Below are positions 57,087 to 64,000 of a stretch of 64,000 nucleotides of DNA, one piece after another. Made by a program: the position numbers and the translations under genes. The first letter of the stretch is position 1. Each line of letters starts with the position of its first letter. The notes under the pieces were generated by a model. The model searched no databases. It saw nothing but the letters and a program-made list of their open reading frames with translations, and was not told where the DNA came from. Origin of the DNA: DATFVA01 sp963745945 (GTDB lineage Bacteria > Bacteroidota > Ignavibacteria > Ignavibacteriales > Ignavibacteriaceae); assembly GCA_963745945.1 (NCBI GenBank), contig CAVUZG010000005.1:65732-129731 (forward strand). The letters are read 5' to 3'.

Positions 57087-57359
57087 ATGCCAATAATAAA
57101 GCCAATATCTGATCTAAGAAACAAATCAAATGAGATTTCTGAATTAGCACATAATTCTAACGAGCCAATATTCATCACAAAAAATGGCGAAGGAGATTTA
57201 GTAGTTATGTCAATATCTCATTATTCAATGATGCAATTAAAACTTGATTTACTCGGAAAATTATCTGTTGCACAAAACCAAAAAGCCGATGGCGATAAAG
57301 GGCGAACATTAAAACAAGTTATGACCAATATTAGGGCCACAATAAATGCCAGCAGATAA
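57087..57359 (+). CDS. YefM/Phd-type antitoxin, copy 2
   Basis: 90 residues, 87 identical to copy 1 at 16394 (changes Met to Ile, Lys to Met, Ile to Val). Same palindromic operator and same 14-bp overlap with its toxin. It runs opposite to the surrounding cassette genes and carries its own promoter, so it is expressed independently of the array promoter and can stabilise the array by addiction. Confidence 0.88.
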   Translation: MPIIKPISDLRNKSNEISELAHNSNEPIFITKNGEGDLVVMSISHYSMMQLKLDLLGKLSVAQNQKADGDKGRTLKQVMTNIRATINASR

Positions 57360-57654
57360 ATTTCAAATTCGACTTCTCAGAATTGCGGAAGAAGATTTTA
57401 CAGAAATCATAAAGTTTGTTGCAGGTGATAATCCGATTGCCGCTGAAACAATCGCAACCAAAATAGAAAAGAACTTAGAGCTTCTTTCTAATAATCCTCA
57501 ACTGGGCAGAATACCCAGAGATGAAGAAATCAAAAATCTTGGATATAGGTACCTAATTGTTCAAAATTACATCATTTTTTACACAATTGAAGAAAGAACA
57601 ATTCTGATTCATAGAATCTTACACGGTGCCAGGAATTTCAAATCACTACTTTAG
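57346..57654 (+). CDS. RelE/ParE-family toxin, copy 2
   Basis: 102 residues, 87 identical to copy 1. The C-terminal ILIHRILHGARNFKSLL and the YRYLIVQNYIIFYTI strands are kept; changes concentrate in the segment after FTEIIKF (VAG for ITD) and around LLSNNPQLGRI. The substitutions outnumber those in the antitoxin (15 against 3), which could change partner fit or simply reflect relaxed constraint. Confidence 0.85.
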   Translation: MPADKFQIRLLRIAEEDFTEIIKFVAGDNPIAAETIATKIEKNLELLSNNPQLGRIPRDEEIKNLGYRYLIVQNYIIFYTIEERTILIHRILHGARNFKSLL

Positions 57655-57666
57655 CACTTCGAGCAA

Positions 57667-57887
57667 TATAACGGAGTTGCGGCTAAAGCGCCGCCCAACA
57701 AATCCACGCCACCTTAGCCACAAACGCCAATAATTTTACAAATTGTATTTAACTTTCATCGTAAATACAATTTGTGATAATGTTATTTAGAACTAATCCC
57801 TTAAATAAAAATTTGAACGAAAATCATAAACTTACAATATTAAAAACACTGCATCGATTATGCGGTCGCTTTGAGTTGCAGGTTAGG
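57667..57887 (-). repeat. attC site with nested hairpin
   Basis: 221 bp, TATAAC to GTTAGG. L arms pair as GCxxCT, AAAGCG, CCGC, with an unpaired C and an unpaired A on the right arm. Interior hairpin ACAAATTGTAT (57738-57748), loop TTAACTTTCATCGTAA, ATACAATTTGT (57765-57775). Confidence 0.85.
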
Positions 57888-57891
57888 CAAT

Positions 57892-58977
57892 TTATTTTAG
57901 TAAAATAGATGAAACAAATCCTTGAACACCGGTACCAATATTTTGAATGCTCGTTCCATCCCATTTAAAAATACCGTTCACAGTTTTTCCATTAACAGTG
58001 GTAAATAAGCCTCCGACATACAAAAAGTCGCCAGATGTATATAAGCTATTTGGCCAATTATCAAATGAGAACTTATTAAAATCCCAATCACTTCCGGTCC
58101 AAATTGCACAATATGGCAAATCATTTGAACCATTTGATTGACCCGCTAAATGGAGTTCATTTTTATACACTGTCGCCACATATATTCTGTTTGAAATGGC
58201 AGTACTATCGACCGATTGCCAAATACTGTTATTCCATTTTGTAATATTAGTAACCGTCACATTGCCACATTTACTAAAATTGCCAGTAGCGTATAACTCA
58301 TTATTGAAAACCGTAAGTGTCATTATATAAGAACCGGAATTAACCCCGCTTCCTACCGTATCCCAATTTACCCCATTCCATTTAGCGATATTATTTGCAT
58401 TAAAATTTCCCGAATAGTTTATAGTAAACCAGCCGCCTGCATAAAGTTCATCATTATAAACACAAAGTGTATATACTTCATCTGAAAGTCCTTCACCAAC
58501 TGAGGACCAATTTGTTCCATTCCATTTTGCAATATTATCAGCTTTAATGCCACCAGAGCTTGAAAACCAACCGCCAGCATAAAGTTCATCTTTATAAACT
58601 TTAAGACTAGTTACTCTACCATTAATTCCACCACCAACTGATGACCATTCTTTCCCATCCCACTTTGCAATATTTTTAGCTTCCTTCCCTCCAGCTGAAT
58701 CAATGAATCCACCAACATACAATTCATTATTATAGAAGGCCATACATTCCACATCTACATTTTGCCCCGATATTCCGGTACTAAGTGCACTCCACTTACT
58801 TTCATTCCAAACAGCAATATTTTTTATAGATTGATTGCCTGGTATGGTAAATCTACCACCAATGAAAAGTGAATCTGAAGGGGATGTGGTGTTCCCATCA
58901 ATTATTTCAGTTGGAGCTTCTGATTTGCATCCGTAGAATATTATTGAAACTAAAAAAAGTAAATTTAATATTTTCAT
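57892..58977 (-). CDS. Beta-propeller lipoprotein (cassette)
   Basis: 361 residues. Lipobox FYGC (Cys about 17), then about seven repeats of the form NIAKWNGxNWSSVGxGxxxxVYTLxVYNDELYAGGWF over residues 45-361, a predicted seven-bladed propeller. Such repeats are common in FCB surface proteins and usually bind rather than catalyse. GGGGAG precedes the ATG. The stop is 8 bp from the R'' core of the next attC, in canonical cassette orientation. Ligand unknown. Confidence 0.75.
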   Translation of the reverse strand: MKILNLLFLVSIIFYGCKSEAPTEIIDGNTTSPSDSLFIGGRFTIPGNQSIKNIAVWNESKWSALSTGISGQNVDVECMAFYNNELYVGGFIDSAGGKEAKNIAKWDGKEWSSVGGGINGRVTSLKVYKDELYAGGWFSSSGGIKADNIAKWNGTNWSSVGEGLSDEVYTLCVYNDELYAGGWFTINYSGNFNANNIAKWNGVNWDTVGSGVNSGSYIMTLTVFNNELYATGNFSKCGNVTVTNITKWNNSIWQSVDSTAISNRIYVATVYKNELHLAGQSNGSNDLPYCAIWTGSDWDFNKFSFDNWPNSLYTSGDFLYVGGLFTTVNGKTVNGIFKWDGTSIQNIGTGVQGFVSSILLK

Positions 58978-58998
58978 AAATTACTCCCCATATTAGTT

Positions 58999-59190
58999 GC
59001 CTAACGGCGTTGCCGATAAGCGGCGCCCCAGAACAGGAATGCCGAAAAATACCAACAAAAACTTTTTATTTATTAAAAATTTATTTAACAGAACAACTTT
59101 GAACAAGAAACTTTACACGGAAAAACAAAACCATTAATTATGAAAATGCCAAATGCGAAAACGGCGTCCGCCTTGATTGGCTGGTTATAT
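58999..59190 (-). repeat. attC site
   Basis: 192 bp, GCCTAAC (58999) to GTTATAT (59190). Arms pair as GCCxAT, AAGCGG, CGCC with unpaired C and A on the right arm and one extra G. The interior hairpin seen in sisters is replaced by a weak A/T stem. Confidence 0.85.
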
Positions 59191-59196
59191 GCGACA

Positions 59197-61152
59197 TTAT
59201 ATTGTTAAACAACTTCTTTCCCAATTTACGGTAATAGCTTTTTCAAGTATTATTTTTATACTTGGTGGAACAAATACAGGAGTTTGTTTAGTTAATTTTC
59301 GAGCAATAAACCGTGCAATTAATGGTTTGCCTACGTCTCTTCCTAAATCATTTCGAGCATCTGATAATAAGTTGGCGTAATTAGGAATTTCGGATTCAAG
59401 ATCTGTCTCCCATTTTGACGGGAAACAAGCTATTTTATTATTTGCCGTAATCGTTATTGGCACTGCTGTATTTTCATTAACCATTGCTAATAGTTCTCTG
59501 GATTTGGCAATGATTGATGCCTCTTGATTATCCTTGTCGTAGTCGATTAACATATAGCAAGGTATACCCAACTCATTGAAAACTCTGAATAATCTATCCA
59601 TTGAACATTTACCACCAGAATCAACAATGCTGATATTCAACAGATCAAGATTAATTCCCAACGCTTCAGCATAAATTGGAAGACTATACTGCTCAGTAGC
59701 CCCCTCTACAAGAATTATTTTATTAGCAAAAAATCCTTCACTACGAGTTGGGTGATAAGCATTTGAATATAATTCTCGAATACCATTAGCTGTTATGTTA
59801 CCGCGTAAGTTAGTATGTCTGTTCTCAAGATCACTAATTAAACTTGTGACTGGAAGTTGCCATTTTTTCGTTTCAACATATTTCTTATTGCCAACTGTAG
59901 TTTTTTTTGCTTCAAGACGAATAATCTCATCAAAATTAGCCACATCCAAAAGTAATGATGAATGTGTTGCAAAAAAGACTTGGTCAATTCCACTTGAAAT
60001 ATCTTGGAATACTTTCCTAATATTTCTTTGTGCTTGGGGATGCATATAAATTTCTGGTTCTTCAATAGCAAAGATTGTGCTTTTAATTCTCTGATTATCC
60101 CGTGCAGTGAATAATTCGGAATAGAGGCGAAGGATAGAAAAAATGACGGCTCTTTGTAAACCGTGACCTTTGTTCTGAGCAATGTTTCTAAAACCATCGT
60201 CAATGAATATTTTTGGTGTAGACAATAATACATCCATTTTAGGGGTTTCAAATTCTATCTCTAAATCAGCTTCCATATAATTGTTAAGAATCGTATTAAG
60301 TTTTTCCTCCGTTTCAACAATTGAATTTAATCTTTCAGCTCCACCATCCTTATTCAATTTCTTTTTGATATTTTCCAAATAAGTATTTATTGATTCCTTC
60401 TGCTCTAAAGAAATGTTTTCCATTATGCGGTATAAAAGTTTGCCAAAGGGATTTGACTTTGTAACTTTTGTTTCATCAGATAAATCTTTTACCGCTGGGA
60501 TATAAATAAAATTTGGGAGAGTGCCTTTTAAAACTCCAGCATAACCTTTTGGGTTATCATTCCAAACTTCGACGAAATCTGCTGTTGTCAAATGTGACGC
60601 AATAAATTCTGAAATTTTTTCTTTCCATTCGCCAACTTTTGGTTTTGTGCCACCAACAAAATCGAAAAAACTGATTCCGTTTACTATCAAGTTCTCTTGT
60701 TGTGTCCACCATTCATCAATATTACTTTTGCTTACTTCATTTTCTCTTAACCATATTTGGGTGGGCATTGGGATACAATAGTGTTGAGAAATCTTGCATT
60801 TATTATCTTCTTCGGTTTCCTTCACTGAATCATCTGGGTCAGATGATATTTTGACTGAGCGTGCAATATGGAATGTATTATCAGCTTTTAAATAACCAGC
60901 TAGGCTTGTAATTTCATTATCTGTCAAACTATCAAAGATTGCTTCAATCCAGATAGTTAACTCAGTGTTTTTATCCCAAAAACATTCATCATCGATTTTT
61001 GAAATTGTAGGATTGAATAAAAAATCTAAGCTCTTTAATATGGATGTCTTTCCAGAATTATTAGCACCAACTAAAGCGTGCATCGAAAGAAAATCAATTT
61101 CCAACTCTTTGCAAGAGCGGTAATTTTTGACTTTGACCCATTTTAATTTCAT
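59197..61152 (-). CDS. OLD-family ATP-dependent nuclease (cassette)
   Basis: 651 residues from the ATG at 61152, chosen because the frame further upstream runs into the attC and AAGGAA precedes this ATG. N-terminal ABC-type ATPase: Walker A GANNSGKTS (about 29-37), a GHGLQRAVIFSILRLYSEL signature, Walker B FAIEEPEIYMHP, H-loop FFATHSS. C-terminal TOPRIM nuclease: Glu in KIILVEGATEQYSLP and DYDKD in CYMLIDYDKDN. OLD enzymes cut nicked or phage DNA; GajA of Gabija is a relative. No UvrD-type helicase follows, so it resembles class 1 (stand-alone) OLD. Antiphage role is inferred. Confidence 0.88.
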   Translation of the reverse strand: MKLKWVKVKNYRSCKELEIDFLSMHALVGANNSGKTSILKSLDFLFNPTISKIDDECFWDKNTELTIWIEAIFDSLTDNEITSLAGYLKADNTFHIARSVKISSDPDDSVKETEEDNKCKISQHYCIPMPTQIWLRENEVSKSNIDEWWTQQENLIVNGISFFDFVGGTKPKVGEWKEKISEFIASHLTTADFVEVWNDNPKGYAGVLKGTLPNFIYIPAVKDLSDETKVTKSNPFGKLLYRIMENISLEQKESINTYLENIKKKLNKDGGAERLNSIVETEEKLNTILNNYMEADLEIEFETPKMDVLLSTPKIFIDDGFRNIAQNKGHGLQRAVIFSILRLYSELFTARDNQRIKSTIFAIEEPEIYMHPQAQRNIRKVFQDISSGIDQVFFATHSSLLLDVANFDEIIRLEAKKTTVGNKKYVETKKWQLPVTSLISDLENRHTNLRGNITANGIRELYSNAYHPTRSEGFFANKIILVEGATEQYSLPIYAEALGINLDLLNISIVDSGGKCSMDRLFRVFNELGIPCYMLIDYDKDNQEASIIAKSRELLAMVNENTAVPITITANNKIACFPSKWETDLESEIPNYANLLSDARNDLGRDVGKPLIARFIARKLTKQTPVFVPPSIKIILEKAITVNWERSCLTI

Positions 61153-61165
61153 AATATTCCTTAAG

Positions 61166-61391
61166 CATATAACGGCGTTGCCGATAAGCGGCGCCCCAGA
61201 ACAAGAATGCCACTTAAAAAACAACTGCCGATGATTTAGCAAACTGTGCTTAACTTTCCTCGTAAGCGCAGTTTGCAAGTTTATTAATTAGAACGACTAC
61301 TTTGAACAAGTTAGCCGAAACGGAACAACTAACTTTAAAATTTCTAAAATGCCAAATGCGAAAACGGCGTCCGCTTGATTGGCTGGTTATG
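61166..61391 (-). repeat. attC site with nested hairpin
   Basis: 226 bp, CATATAAC to GTTATG. Arms: GCCxAT, AAGCGG, CGCC with unpaired C and A on the right arm. Interior hairpin GCAAACTGTGC (61239-61249), loop TTAACTTTCCTCGTAA, GCGCAGTTTGC (61266-61276), with one T-G wobble. Confidence 0.88.
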
Positions 61392-62406
61392 TTTCTATTT
61401 TCGAAAATCGTCCATCTGAAAACATCGCAACACCACTTTGATAACTTGTTTTCTTTATATATTCAAAAAAATCTGATTGATCAATTTCTAATCCATTTTT
61501 GAATATTGATTTAAAACTTCTGTTGTTTTTCTTTAAATAGATGGTGATTAAGTACAAATCTGTTGTTTTCGTATTCGTAAAAGCCAATAATGAAATGAGG
61601 GAACAATCCCCCTTTAATTGATATTTCATATTCGTCCGGGTATACTTCAGATTAATAACAGGCAAGTTTTTGTTTGTTAATAGATTTTTTGCATCTATTG
61701 ATTGTTTCAAAACTAGTAGCAAATCTATGAATTGGTTTAGGGATAAAGTACAAAATTGCAACTGGTCCATTTTCATTTGAATAATTGTAGCATGTTTCTG
61801 GATCTGTTGTTGTTGATACATAATAGGAATAAGAGTGAAATCTTTGATTTGCAGCAGTATGTAGTAACCAACAATAATAATCCCTAGTTAATAATTGATC
61901 TGACGAATTTAACTTATTAGTAAGCAATATGAAGTTTGAATTATTATTATTGTTTACAAAGTATTCAATGAACATGGAATTCAATTCGTTATTCCAATTA
62001 AAGTTATCTCCTCTTACAAAATAACTCATTTCATAAAAAGTTAATTCAAAATCCGCTGGATTGACTTTGCCAATATCGATTGACCAAGGTATTGGATTAT
62101 CATTGCGATAAGTACACAAATAATTGGTCTTTGATTTATCTCCTAATAGAAAACATCGCCGATAAAATTCGGAGCTAAACCTATTTGATAATCTTTCATT
62201 AAAAGGAACAGTTTTTGTGAAAGATTAAAATAATTTTCCCCACGTAAGCATAAGGTTATATTACCATTCCCTTGATCCATTATTAATCTATCAAGGAAAT
62301 GAATTGCTCCTTTATTTTGTAATTCGGTTAATGGCACGACACCTACTTTAACATCATTTATTTTATAAAAAGATGCACTAATAATATTTGCAATAAATTC
62401 ATTCAT
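61387..62406 (-). pseudogene. Unknown cassette gene in three frames
   Basis: The ATG at 62406 opens MNEFIANIISASFYKINDV and reaches APNFIGDVF (about 62145). One base back the frame continues LLGDKSKTNYLCTYRND through YYVSTTTDPETCYNYSNENG and IPKPIHRFATSFE, and after a second shift near 61690-61720 it ends with DAKNLLTNKNLPVINLKYTR to GVAMFSDGRFSKIE at 61387. Together about 340 residues. I recognise no family. The stop overlaps the R'' core, as expected for a cassette gene. The two shifts are opposite in sign, and the first lies in a T run. Confidence 0.5.
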
Positions 62407-62419
62407 ATTTTATTTTGAA

Positions 62420-62640
62420 CATAACGAAGTTGCGGCTAACGCGTCCGCCCATAACTGACGGGAGGTTAGAACACAACGCCAATTGTTAAGCAAACTGTGC
62501 TTAACTTTCTCGTAAGCGCAGTTTGCAAAAATGTTATTTAGAACTACTACCTTGAACAAAATGCTGAACGAAAAAACAAATACCAAAAACCTTAAAAACC
62601 CCGAACCGATTAGGCGGTCGCTGTTGAGCCGCTGGTTATG
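62420..62640 (-). repeat. attC site with nested hairpin
   Basis: 221 bp, CATAAC to GTTATG. Arms GCGGCT, AAC, GCG, CCGCC with unpaired C and A on the right arm and an A against a mismatch. Interior hairpin GCAAACTGTGC (62490-62500), loop TTAACTTTCTCGTAA, GCGCAGTTTGC (62516-62526). Confidence 0.88.
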
Positions 62641-62674
62641 CCACGATTAAATTAAAAGATTTTATGACCTATAA

Positions 62675-62873
62675 CTATTTTATTAACTTATCTTTTATAT
62701 TTCTTCTGAATTTAGCAGCCCAAAGGCCCCATAGATTACTATATAGGATAAAAACATAAACTAATTTGTTAGATTCGAAATCTAATCGAATACCAATAAA
62801 TAATAAACGCGATAGCTATACAGACATTTATTACCCACCAAATATTAAACCATTTAGGTAAACTATTATTCAC
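62675..62873 (-). pseudogene. Small two-helix membrane protein (cassette, one frameshift)
   Basis: A GTG at 62873, preceded by a GGCGGTGA stretch, opens MNNSLPKWFNIWWVINV and CIAIAFIIYWYSIRF; after 34 residues the frame stops at 62769. One base on, SNKLVYVFILYSNLWGLWAA continues to a TAG at 62675. Joined, the product is about 66 residues with two membrane helices and a basic tail (KFRRNIKDKLIK). Total length is 199 nt, one base over a multiple of three. No family recognised. It is the only candidate gene in its cassette. Confidence 0.4.
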
Positions 62874-62943
62874 TTTTCAAATCACCGCCTTTTTATTTTA
62901 ATAATATTTAGACTCTACTAATAATTCAATTATTTAAGTAGTG

Positions 62944-63162
62944 GTATAACGACGTTGCCGCTAAGCCGCCGCCCAGAACAGCAATGCTTAACTAACAACG
63001 AATGTTTATAATTTGTAGCCGCCATTAAATTTCACCGAACTGGCGGCGACCTAACTTACATTTACAAACTACTTAGAACAAAATGCCGAACGAAAAACGT
63101 AAACTTAAAAATTGCACTTAACTCAAACCGTTTCGGCGGTCGGTCTTGAGCGGCTGGTTAGG
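62944..63162 (-). repeat. attC site with nested hairpin
   Basis: 219 bp, TATAAC to GTTAGG. Best arm match of all: GCCGCT, AAG, CCG, CCGCC paired over 17 bp with exactly three unpaired bases (C, A, A), all on the right arm. Interior hairpin GCCGCCA (63018-63024), loop TTAAATTTCACCGAAC, TGGCGGC (63041-63047). Confidence 0.9.
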
Positions 63163-63913
63163 TGGAATAGTATTCGTCAATCATCCACAATAATTGTTCT
63201 CTATGGTTTTCGTTAAATGCATTAAAAAGAAGTTTAAATATTGATCTCATATCATCCCATTTATCATCTAAGCAATCATCCTTATCAGACTTACTTGCTT
63301 CAATTTTTTTGTTAAATCTTCTCTGTAATGTTATTTTATCAATAACTTCACCTTGATATTTCTTTATGTTTGGATCATAACCAGTCCATTGAACCGGAGA
63401 TAAATTTTCACCTTCGATTTTTAATACATCTGAGCCAAAAAATAATTCGATACTTGCTGCTATCCCATTCATATCTAAGTTTACATTTCCAGAGGGACCA
63501 ATAGTAGGATAATCTCGGAGTACCTCTATATCAGGTAATTTTAATATTTTTATATTATTAGGAATAACTGTTTTACTAAGACTTTTAATTGCAGAAGCAG
63601 CTGCAGTATCATTATCGAATAATGCAATTATATTGTTCACGATGCCGGATCCAGCAAATGCCTTTACAATATTAGTTAGATTGCCAACACCACCACCCAA
63701 TTTTGAGTTCTCAAATTCTAAAAATGAATAGTAGTCAACTAAATGTGGATATAATAATTTCATTGACTCTTTTAGGAAGTAAGTGTCAGTTTTACCTTCA
63801 GTAAGTATTATTGTCCGTGCCATAGAATTATATTCTACAACAGTACTATGCAATCCATATTCAATGAAATCATCACTGTATTCAAAATATCCAGACCAAA
63901 CTAAGTCTGTCAC
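63158..63913 (-). CDS. Toprim-domain protein, possibly HEPN/Toprim-associated type (cassette, 5' end uncertain)
   Basis: About 251 residues. ARTIILTEGKTDTYFL has the Toprim Glu and IIALFDNDTAA the DxD, with GGGVGNLTNIVKAFAGSG between them. The segment resembles the C-terminal Toprim region of proteins annotated as HEPN/Toprim-associated, thought to act in RNA-targeting or defence systems (recall, not search). The N-terminal frame is open to about 63988 but the start is unclear near the window edge; the listed start is a GTG. The stop TAA is provided by the R'' core of the attC. A second Toprim cassette (OLD) lies 2 kb to the left. Confidence 0.6.
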   Translation of the reverse strand: MTDLVWSGYFEYSDDFIEYGLHSTVVEYNSMARTIILTEGKTDTYFLKESMKLLYPHLVDYYSFLEFENSKLGGGVGNLTNIVKAFAGSGIVNNIIALFDNDTAAASAIKSLSKTVIPNNIKILKLPDIEVLRDYPTIGPSGNVNLDMNGIAASIELFFGSDVLKIEGENLSPVQWTGYDPNIKKYQGEVIDKITLQRRFNKKIEASKSDKDDCLDDKWDDMRSIFKLLFNAFNENHREQLLWMIDEYYST

Positions 63914-64000
63914 ATCATATAAAATTTTATCAGAACAATTTGTGACTCTAATATTATACGTAATGGAATATTATTATCGTAACCAGGGAAACCATACCAT

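Larger units (their letters stand above)
51200..64000 (-). mobile_element. Integron-type gene cassette array (continues past the right edge)
   Basis: About eleven cassette-like units separated by attC-family repeats, all with the canonical strand on the minus strand. Six sites from 56.7 kb rightward are clear; those to the left are increasingly decayed. Cassette genes read mostly on the minus strand, with stops close to or inside the R'' core. No integrase lies in the window; because cassettes enter at attI and point away from it, attI and intI are expected to the right of 64000. Flanked on the left by DUF4256. Confidence 0.8.

Noticed and set aside
59177..59380. Plus-strand open frame across an attC and the end of the OLD gene
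   Set aside because: It lies in the antisense of a conserved TOPRIM domain and starts inside the attC; a shadow frame.
51200..64000. The repeated elements as a CRISPR array or transposon terminal repeats
   Set aside because: Repeat units are about 130-340 bp, spaced 0.3-2.2 kb with genes between, and there are no cas genes or transposases. The asymmetric bulges and R cores fit attC instead.
1..64000. tRNA or rRNA genes
   Set aside because: I looked for T-loop-like GGTTCGAATC patterns and rRNA signatures and found none that fold into a cloverleaf.

Overview
The window is an AT-rich chromosomal segment from a free-living Gram-negative bacterium of the FCB group, most likely Ignavibacteria or a close Bacteroidota/Chlorobi relative (inference). 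The evidence is two proteins ending in a type IX secretion (T9SS) type A sorting domain preceded by an NYPNPFNP linker, a TonB receptor/DUF4249 pair, a periplasmic-propeller histidine kinase, a fused CdaA-YbbR protein, a KDO transferase tail (outer-membrane LPS) and a TTTG-N19-TAnnTTTG-like promoter. No rRNA, tRNA, CRISPR or insertion sequence was recognised.

Layout. 1-16.2 kb is ordinary chromosome: KDO transferase tail, a run of minus-strand housekeeping genes (DinB-like, isoaspartyl peptidase, Nudix, methyltransferase, SMR exporter, SRPBCC, diadenylate cyclase), a kynA-kynU tryptophan catabolic pair, a TonB receptor/DUF4249 uptake pair, two tandem lipoproteins, a cyclic-2,3-diphosphoglycerate-synthetase-like GTPase, a UbiA prenyltransferase and a PEP-mutase-family enzyme. 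16.3-18.5 kb is a small island of three integron-type gene cassettes. 18.7-51.0 kb is chromosome again: a TPR plus triple-AAA+ giant, a VPS10/BNR protein, a candidate small RNA, groES-groEL under a CIRCE operator, pdxJ, T9SS cargo proteins, a two-component system, an acyl-CoA synthetase with an LD-carboxypeptidase, a K+ channel with RCK domain, priA and a GH92 mannosidase.

From about 51.2 kb to the right edge lies a cassette array: one or two mostly minus-strand genes between copies of a long imperfect inverted repeat. The repeat ends (CATAAC...GTTATG cores), its inner L-type arms and the single unpaired C and A always on the same arm match integron attC sites read on the minus strand. Most clear sites are about 190-290 bp, longer than the classical 57-141 bp, and four contain a hairpin whose stem changes with compensation while a 15-16 nt loop stays nearly constant. 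Cassette cargo includes an OLD-type nuclease, a Toprim protein, a YefM/RelE toxin-antitoxin module (near-identical to one in the small island 40 kb away), a PP2C phosphatase, a pyridoxamine-oxidase-like protein, an alanine-dehydrogenase-like gene with an in-frame stop, and several unknown or frameshifted genes. The orientation predicts attI and the integrase to the right of the window.

Several genes, including conserved ones (cdaA, kynU, TonB receptor), carry single-base frameshifts, some in T or A runs. At least some may be sequencing errors, so broken genes here should be checked against reads before being called pseudogenes.
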